A stretch of DNA of 64,000 nt from Aplysia californica (lineage: Eukaryota; Mollusca; Gastropoda; Aplysiida; Aplysiidae): assembly GCF_000002075.1 (NCBI RefSeq), contig NW_004797414.1, forward strand, positions 389,417-453,416, given 5' to 3'. The translations under genes were made by a program, and so were the position numbers. The stretch's first letter is position 1, and every line of letters starts with the position of its first letter. A model generated the notes under the pieces. It ran no database searches, had not been told where the DNA came from, and saw only the letters and a program-made list of their open reading frames with translations. This document shows positions 59,501 through 64,000 of this stretch, in pieces.

Positions 59501-62035
59501 GAGAACTATCTGTTTTATCAAACTGTGTTGTCTGTTCACACGTTCCAATCTATCGTCCAGTTTTCTTTCGATCGAGGAGATTCCTTGTCATAAAGCCACC
59601 ATGTCTCTTTGCGACAACAGCGATTTGCCTGCACTCTATGTGAAGGTTTCGAGCTCTGGACCAAGTGAATGAAAGGCGAACACTGTACCTCTAGATCATG
59701 AGAGCCCCCCCCCCCCCCCCTCAACATTTTGATATAGCAGAACAGTGTCTTTAGAAAAGGGTGGCCATACTGTAGGCCTACCGTGTTGTGTGTAGAAGTA
59801 GAAGCTTTGACTTTGACTTGACAGCAGATGTGCAAGGCACCGAGTGACCTTAATTAGACCTGCATGTGAGCCTCAACCAGCTTGTCTGAAAATTTTGCGC
59901 AACCATAAGAGCTTTTGTGGGTGTCATAAGGAAGGACTTCCGAGTAACGAGCGACCACCCCAACAAACACAATAAAGAAGAGACCTAACCCTAACCCTAC
60001 CCCTAGGCCTACCCCAAAAAAGAACCTGCAACGGGCCTCATGTAAAAAGGCCAGCACAAGTCCAAAATGAAAAAATGAAAATTTTTTTTTAAACCACACT
60101 CCAAAACAAACAAGGAGCATCGTATGGCCTAGATTCTACATCTACATTTCTATAATAGGGTTTGATACAATAACACAATAGAATTGGAATATGAATCCTC
60201 CATAAAGATCTAGTAATCTAAATAAATCTAGATAAAGATCTAGATCTTGTAAAACAAGTGAATAGGAATAGGCCTTGAACTAGTAATCCGTATCTGATTC
60301 CGAACAGAGGGACTCAGCTGAGTCTAGATTCTAAATAAATAAATAATTCACCCACCTGATGAAATGCTTTTTCGGAGTGCTTATTGGCCCACATGGGCAT
60401 ATAAAATTTCCCATAGAACATTTATTATTTGCCCTCAAAATTGCGAGTTATCTCCCCTGTGTTTGGCGGCGCCCCCCCCCCCCCCCCACCCCCTCAAATC
60501 CACAAATGATAATTTAAAATGAAAATACAACAGCAAAATCCACAATAAATATCAGAGAAATTATTTTATATTATAATTATACACTTCTCTAAGGCTTAAG
60601 TTAATATTATATTTTACACCTGAAAGTAAGTCAATTTCTACTATAATATTAGGGAAGTACAGATCTAGATCTTGAATGACTCCTAAACCAACAAGATCCC
60701 AAAAGATAACAAAAACTCATTTGTGTTATTAAGGATACAGAATGCTAAAAGTAATAGCCGTATTTATTATTTCTTATTTTTAAATCTTAATAATCAAAAA
60801 CTACTACAGCTAGAGAAAGAACGAAAAGTCCTCTCATCTTCAAAAATAGCTCAACAAATAAGTCCATCAATCACATATTTTAAATTGAGAATGTATAGCT
60901 TTACAATCTAATGCTAAAAAAAAAAAGATGAACAATAGCTAAGAAGTTAGAGAACAAGTTGGGACAATACCATGTATGAAATACTTTGAAAAACAATGCA
61001 TTAAACGGCCCATGTGGGCCAATAAGCTCCAGCTTATTTGCCCATGTGGGCCAATAAGAGCAGCCATGCTTTTTACCAACATTAATATTACAGCACAACC
61101 TATGATAGGGTGTGACACAATAGAATTGGAACATGAATCCTCCATTGAGGTCTATAATGATCTATATAAATCTAGATCCAGATCTAGATTCTATTAGAAA
61201 AGTGAGTCGGACTTGAATGAATCCACACGATCTGAACAATTGAATTAGATCCACACGATCTGAACAATTGAATTAGTCAACAAACGAAATTCAAAATGGC
61301 CGCTCGTGCACGAAACTGAAAGTAGATAATTTAGGTCGCCGTCCTTTTTCGTATTCGCATTTCTACTCAGGTTCCGACAATTATGTCGGAAACGTCGACG
61401 TCGGCAGTCGGCACGAAAAAGAAAGTGCCGACAAAGCCGACGGGAGAAAAAGGGGGCGCTGGCAGTCGGCCAGGCCTCGCACTACGCACATTGACCGATA
61501 CAGGTGGGACTAGCGATAGCATCTGCCGGCTCGCTGGTCGGGTCGCAAATGTCGGATTTCAGACGATTGTCGGCAAACATGCAGGTCTACTTAATGCACA
61601 GCGTCACCCTTGACTAAATAATAAAATTGCTAAGGATAGGTAAGATCTAACACCTAGCCTTCTCCGCTAAGTTACGCACATAAAAGATCCCTAGGTGGTC
61701 CCAAATTGATAAAAGTAGGCTTCGGCTGCCACCCACGAAAATTCAAAATTAATTCCTACCCAACTGAAAATTTTTAATGTGTACAGCCCTCTTATGACTG
61801 TATGCATTAAACAGCGCCATAGAACACTTACCAAAACAAAATAAAAAACTGAATTACCTGGCAGCTGGCGTTTTCTTCTTGCCTCTCATCATGAGCTTCT
61901 GCAGGTTCCTCTGCCTTGTCTCCTCATCCAGCACACCATTCTCTGACGGCACCTCCGGGGTGTTGGAAGCCGATGACTGCGACGAATTGGACGATGGATT
62001 TGACGCTACCGACTTAGGAGAGTCGTTGCTGACTC
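41440..62035 (-). CDS. SRPRA: Signal recognition particle receptor subunit alpha (SR-alpha), 3' ten exons; N-terminal part outside window
   Basis: SRP-type GTPase that, with SR-beta, docks ribosome-SRP complexes at the ER membrane. Exons in transcript order: 62035-61858, 58470-58335, 57786-57659, 53663-53551, 52552-52466, 51148-50976, 48536-48326, 47777-47692, 42957-42781, 41568-41440 (stop TAA at 41442-41440). All introns are GT-AG and in phase, giving 471 residues; the family is about 620-640, so the SRX domain (SR-beta binding) is beyond the right edge. Residues counted from the first visible codon: a basic/Ser-rich linker 1-120, an acidic run 122-138, N domain about 148-250, G1 GVNGVGKST 259-267, DTFRSG 289-294, DTAGR 353-357, TKFD 421-424, GTGQTYSDL 448-456. 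All GTPase motifs are intact, so the gene looks functional. The linker matches human SRPRA at ENGV and at the K-rich stretch, which excludes SRP54 and bacterial FtsY. Confidence 0.97.
41760..42704 (-). mobile_element. GCTACC MITE, copy C, interrupted by another element
   Basis: The left remnant 41760-41800 (TCAAGCTTTTCTTAATGC) and right remnant 42583-42704 (AACAACTCTGAATATTC to TAATTCTGAGGTAGC) together match copy B. A 782-bp element sits between them. The right end lies 76 bp from the splice donor of the SRPRA exon at 42781-42957. Confidence 0.75.
41801..42582. mobile_element. hAT-like non-autonomous element nested in MITE copy C
   Basis: The ends ATAGCTGCCACT and AGTGGCAGCTAT are perfect 12-bp inverted repeats. 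Compared with the uninterrupted MITE copies, the flanks TCTTAATC and GTTTGATA look like decayed copies of an 8-bp target TCTTGATA, which suggests hAT. No transposase is recognised. Confidence 0.7.
42971..43098 (-). repeat. 180-bp dispersed repeat (GTGCCGTAAAAC family), - copy
   Basis: Begins 14 bp outside the SRPRA exon at 42781-42957. Other - copies: 48061-48141, 50550-50664, 57266-57378, 57379-57525, 57826-57990; - fragments: 37540-37612 and 38578-38616. Confidence 0.8.
43354..45966 (+). mobile_element. piggyBac-like transposon relic, TTAA-flanked, 2.6 kb
   Basis: The ends CCCATTG and CAATGGG are perfect inverted repeats flanked by TTAA (43350-43353 and 45967-45970). At 44752-44895 the + strand reads [16 protein letters not shown], then GSMRKVC followed by FC across a stop, which resembles the C-terminus and Cys-rich end of piggyBac transposases. 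The central catalytic part is absent, so it cannot move on its own. It lies in the SRPRA intron between exons 42781-42957 and 47692-47777. The structure is well supported; the protein match is moderate. Confidence 0.75.
47218..47376 (+). mobile_element. LINE ORF2 C-terminal fragment with its own stop codon
   Basis: The + strand reads [20 protein letters not shown], then [20 protein letters not shown] and [12 protein letters not shown], ending at TAA (47374-47376). This is the conserved tail of a non-LTR retrotransposon polyprotein. A short AAGTA-type tail follows. The 53 codons have no internal stop, so this insertion is younger than the LINE fragment near 8 kb. Antisense to SRPRA. Confidence 0.8.
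47432..47640 (-). repeat. (GA)n microsatellite, about 200 bp
   Basis: GA repeats with GACAGA interruptions, starting 52 bp from the splice donor of the SRPRA exon at 47692-47777. Read on the sense strand it is CT. Confidence 0.95.
48186..48302 (+). mobile_element. 3' part of a SINE (TATATAAATTCT tail)
   Basis: TTGTAAAGCGCATGGAGCTA, then TTTGCGCTATATAAATTCTA and (ATT)n: the tail of a widespread invertebrate SINE type. The tRNA head is missing. It ends just before the splice donor (48325) of the SRPRA exon 48326-48536. Confidence 0.75.
48801..49155 (-). repeat. About 370-bp dispersed repeat, copy 3
   Basis: Reverse-orientation copy in the SRPRA intron upstream of the exon at 48326-48536. It carries the same landmark words in reverse complement. 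Confidence 0.9.
50041..50110 (+). repeat. (CA)n microsatellite
   Basis: CACACA run with a few T interruptions; a shorter one lies at 49270-49290. Confidence 0.95.
50711..50935 (+). mobile_element. GCTACC MITE, copy D
   Basis: Ends CTACCTCAGAATTACAAA and TTTGTAATTCTGGGGTAGC. It lies 40 bp downstream of the SRPRA splice donor at 50975. A short extra TIR-like fragment precedes it at 50664-50696. Confidence 0.85.
51178..52079. mobile_element. pogo/Tc1-mariner-like non-autonomous element, TA-flanked
   Basis: The left end CAGTAGTCTCCGC...GATCCCGG and right end CAGGAGTGC...CCGCTTACGTTCCCGG (in reverse complement) are imperfect inverted repeats, with TA on both sides (51176-51177, 52080-52081). The GATCTTAGCC/GATCTTAAGCG words recur inside near both ends. 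It starts 30 bp from the splice acceptor of the SRPRA exon 50976-51148. No transposase is seen. Confidence 0.55.
52611..52675. repeat. (GGA/GAA)n purine microsatellite
   Basis: GAGGAGG then AAGAAG runs, about 60 bp upstream of the acceptor of the SRPRA exon 52466-52552. On the sense strand it is a long pyrimidine tract. Confidence 0.9.
52903..53139. mobile_element. MITE with ATATCGTCATGGTGCTGAAC termini
   Basis: About 237 bp. ATATCGTCATGGTGCTGAAC at 52903 is perfectly inverted at 53119-53138, and weaker similarity extends to 35 bp (CCTAAGTCA/CCTATGTCA). Only one copy is seen here. It shares an intron with MITE copy E. Confidence 0.8.
53286..53531 (+). mobile_element. GCTACC MITE, copy E
   Basis: Ends GCTACCTTAGAATTACAAAG and TTGTATTTCTGAGGTAAC. 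It lies only 19 bp downstream of the SRPRA splice donor at 53550. Same orientation as copies A and D. Confidence 0.85.
54090..57260. other. Large SRPRA intron segment with little recognisable content
   Basis: No coding sequence. It contains ATC/CAC microsatellites near 54690-54770, a CCCC/GGGG-rich block at 55735-55820 with GGTCCAGGGACAGAGCCCC and GGGGCGAAGCCCC (repeat-derived type), and TAGATC hexamers at 56274-56290. Confidence 0.4.
57266..57525 (-). repeat. Two adjacent - copies of the 180-bp dispersed repeat
   Basis: Two head-to-tail copies (57266-57378 and 57379-57525). Each carries a GATAGGAAAGAAGGAGCAAA-type word and a CACCCACCAACCACCC-type end. A third copy lies at 57826-57990, so three copies bracket the SRPRA exon at 57659-57786. 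Confidence 0.8.
60150..60260 (+). repeat. Direct repeat pair, copy 1 (copy 2 at 61095-61210)
   Basis: Shares CACAATAGAATTGGAA-ATGAATCCTCCAT followed by TAGATC-rich sequence with 61095-61210. Confidence 0.75.
61007..61058. repeat. Hairpin of GGCCCATGTGGGCC / AATAAGCT words
   Basis: GGGCCAATAAGCT, CC, AGCTTATTTGCCC forms a stem with one mismatch, flanked by the palindrome GGCCCATGTGGGCC. A related single word is at 60383-60402. Confidence 0.8.
61221..61276 (+). repeat. Two-copy perfect 28-bp tandem repeat
   Basis: ATCCACACGATCTGAACAAT plus TGAATTAG occurs twice in a row (61221-61248, 61249-61276). Confidence 0.95.
61383..61613 (+). CDS. CpG-rich ORF of unknown status (76 codons), antisense in an SRPRA intron
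   Basis: The frame starts [14 protein letters not shown] and is rich in Thr, Gly, Lys and Arg. It lies in a CpG-rich island (about 61280-61610) unlike the AT-rich sequence around it. A splice-donor-like GGTGGG follows codon 40. I recognise no domain. It could be a first exon, a retroposed 5' fragment or a chance ORF in a transposon; I cannot tell which. Confidence 0.25.
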   Translation: MSETSTSAVGTKKKVPTKPTGEKGGAGSRPGLALRTLTDTGGTSDSICRLAGRVANVGFQTIVGKHAGLLNAQRHP

Positions 62036-63734
62036 CTGTGACACACGACAAATTGAACTCACTTACAATGAATGAATAAATAAATAAATAAATTACACTT
62101 CAACAATCTTCAAAGGGCCGTGTGGCAAACATGCATACACACATAATCACATAATTACATATCAAAACCCACAAATAAACAGACAATATTACACCGATGC
62201 AAAACAAATTTATACAAATGCATTACTAGTTGCTACTGTGCAGCATCTGGGGGGGGTGTTTTGTTTTGTTTTTTGATAGCGTATCACGTTTTGCTCAAAG
62301 ATACCCCCCCCCCCCCCCTCTCTCTTTTCGCCCCATGACTACCTATCCTATCCAACCACCATGTCAAAACACTTGCTTGACATTATCACTAGCGTGTCTG
62401 AACTGATTAACAAGTCTGCCACCAGAGCCCCTCAATAGTTTGGAACCAGGGTCAAGGCAAAAGCAGCCACCATCGCCACAGACAGACAAAGACGATAATA
62501 TAGCAATCATGGAATGGAGCAGAGATGGAAGACCATGCTACAGACCCACCAAGATAGAATGGGGGATACTTCTTCTCTTTTTCACACATATAAAGTCCCT
62601 TTTTAGGACAAGCTGGCTAACCAAGATTTTTCAGGAGTTTCCAGAAATCTTGACCTACACAAAAAGTGGGCATTGCCCTACCGCTATGAGAAGTTTGGTT
62701 TCATTGGAGTGCATATGTTTGGTTATAGAGAAAACTCACCTTGTCTTTTAAAGAAACTGAACAAGGGTCCAAAAACTTAAGCTTTGATTTTCTCAAAACA
62801 GCATTTTTCTGGATACCCCCCTTGTGTTTAAAAGCAACCTTATACAGAGATGCGGCACCAAATACTGAAAAGTACAGACTTGCGGTACAAGTCTTCGTTG
62901 TGAAAAAAAAACAAGTAATTTCTTTTGGTCTTAATTTAAAGTACAAATTCTACGAGATATTAGATTAACTCTTTTTTTTTTTTCTTTCGACAGTGAAATT
63001 ACATATGCCAAGAATAATATAACATATATAAGTCGGACGCAGCCAAAGACTTCCAAAATGACAGTTCATCGGGTATAGACCATTGTGGTCTAGAAAATCA
63101 GAAAGCTCAAATAAAACAAGACAACATTCTTTTAAAATGATCTTATCTTCAACATCTTACGACTCAAATTTCCATTCCACTTTCACCAATCTCCATGTCT
63201 TTATTTCATTTATTGCTATATCTGACCAATAGAGCATAAGGAGCTAATCAACAGAAGAATGCCCCTTTCAACCCCACGGCTCTAGAGAATTCACACTTTG
63301 ACTTCCTTGCCAGGATTATTCATTCTACTTGATTATCTTGCTCAGTCTACGGACGTAGTGTGGCAGCCAGCTAGGCATTTAAACGTAGTTGTTCCCATAT
63401 CTCAGTCCCTGTCCGCTGTGAGGCACCCATCTGAGGGCAGGTGTACTGACTCAAATCGTATACAGTAACCATCCCCAAGTACACTATGTCATACCTGTCC
63501 AGACCAGAGTGCAAACTCACTGTCTTGAATCAAGTGTGAGTCAGAAGTATCAAAAAGACATATTATGGGCCAGCTGTTCAATGTATAAAACTCAAATGTT
63601 TGAAACATTTTTTTATTCCAGGTTCTTAATCTGTAGTATCAGTGCATGTGTCAAAAAATATGTCATTTAAATACTAAACATTGAAAAAAAAGAAAGAAAA
63701 AAAGACATAATACTGACACACAGACAATTGTGTC
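62036..63734. other. SRPRA intron sequence; no further exon found
   Basis: Upstream of the first visible SRPRA exon. I looked for SRX-domain coding sequence on the - strand and found none. It contains poly-C (about 62305-62318) and AT-rich sequence only. Confidence 0.5.
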
Positions 63735-64000
63735 ACAACACTGTGGAATCAGGTGCTCATCAATTTTTGGTCATGTGGAGTTATTGGTATCACCTAAAAG
63801 CTTGTTCATTTGCCTTGCTTTCAATGAAAGAATTACCCATTTATATTAAGTACATGACACTGAATGAGGTGAGGGTACCTGGTCTCAGAGGTAAAATTGG
63901 TGAGAAAATGGCCACCAAAGTTTGGTTATTCAGGAAGCCTCAGAGTCCGTTGAAACTGACAACTTACATTTTTATGCCTTTAATCAACTTTTTTCAATAT
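63735..64000 (+). repeat. Dispersed repeat copy cut by the window edge
   Basis: Same family as 6650-6870 and, reversed, 22000-22245. It carries CACTGTGGAATCAGGTGCTC, GGAGTTATTGGTATCAC and GAGAAAATGGCCACCAAAGT. Confidence 0.75.

Noticed and set aside
59986-60016. Telomere-like CCCTAA words (also 15241-15280)
   Set aside because: Only two to three imperfect units; too short for an interstitial telomere array.
61854-62051. Reading the first visible SRPRA exon as the start of a short gene at its in-frame ATG
   Set aside because: An acceptor AG at 62037-62036 and family alignment show that it is an internal exon; the ATG of the ORF lies in the intron.
1-64000. CRISPR array, prokaryotic operon, rRNA or canonical tRNA gene
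   Set aside because: None seen. The tandem repeats are microsatellites or minisatellites without regular spacers, and tRNA-like boxes occur only in SINEs.
1-64000. Retroviral, LTR or Polinton-like element
   Set aside because: No long terminal direct repeats and no gag, reverse transcriptase core, integrase or capsid traces were recognised; the only retroelement coding traces are LINE tails.

Overview
The window looks like nuclear DNA of an invertebrate animal, most likely a gastropod mollusc. It has small exons (62 to 211 bp) with GT-AG introns up to 8.6 kb, long CT, CA/GT and ATC microsatellites, many non-autonomous transposons and tRNA-derived SINEs, and scattered TAGATC-type hexamer repeats. 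The species call is a low-confidence inference; the metazoan call is firm. I see no prokaryotic operon, CRISPR array, rRNA or plain tRNA gene, and no recognisable retroviral or LTR element.

Two host genes converge. On the + strand a complete eight-exon DHHC palmitoyltransferase of the Dnz1/ZDHHC3/7 type (267 aa) runs from 789 to 20282. On the - strand the signal recognition particle receptor alpha subunit (SRPRA) runs from beyond the right edge to 41440. Ten coding exons (471 residues, including the whole GTPase NG domain) are present; the N-terminal SRX-domain exons lie outside. I rebuilt both genes from the sequence. Every exon junction keeps frame and has GT/AG ends.

Layout: 1-788, upstream of ZDHHC. 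789-20282, ZDHHC; its introns hold a large inverted repeat (about 1.15-3.74 kb), a decayed LINE tail, a hAT relic carrying transposase remains, and three TTAA-flanked piggyBac-like elements, one with another transposon nested in it. 20283-37690, repeat-rich sequence without a recognisable gene, including an assembly gap inside a CT repeat and a 36-bp minisatellite that mimics a protein. 37690-41439, probable long SRPRA 3' UTR with two sense SINEs. 41440-62035, SRPRA, with several MITEs very close to exons, a TTAA-flanked piggyBac relic, a pogo-like element and a CpG-rich antisense ORF. 62036-64000, an SRPRA intron with a dispersed repeat at the edge.

The two genes do not share a pathway in any specific way: one is an integral-membrane S-acyltransferase, the other the ER docking receptor for ribosome-SRP complexes. 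The most interesting patterns are in the non-coding DNA. Several dispersed repeat families switch strand at the boundary between the convergent genes, and three copies of one MITE family sit 19-76 bp downstream of SRPRA 5' splice sites.
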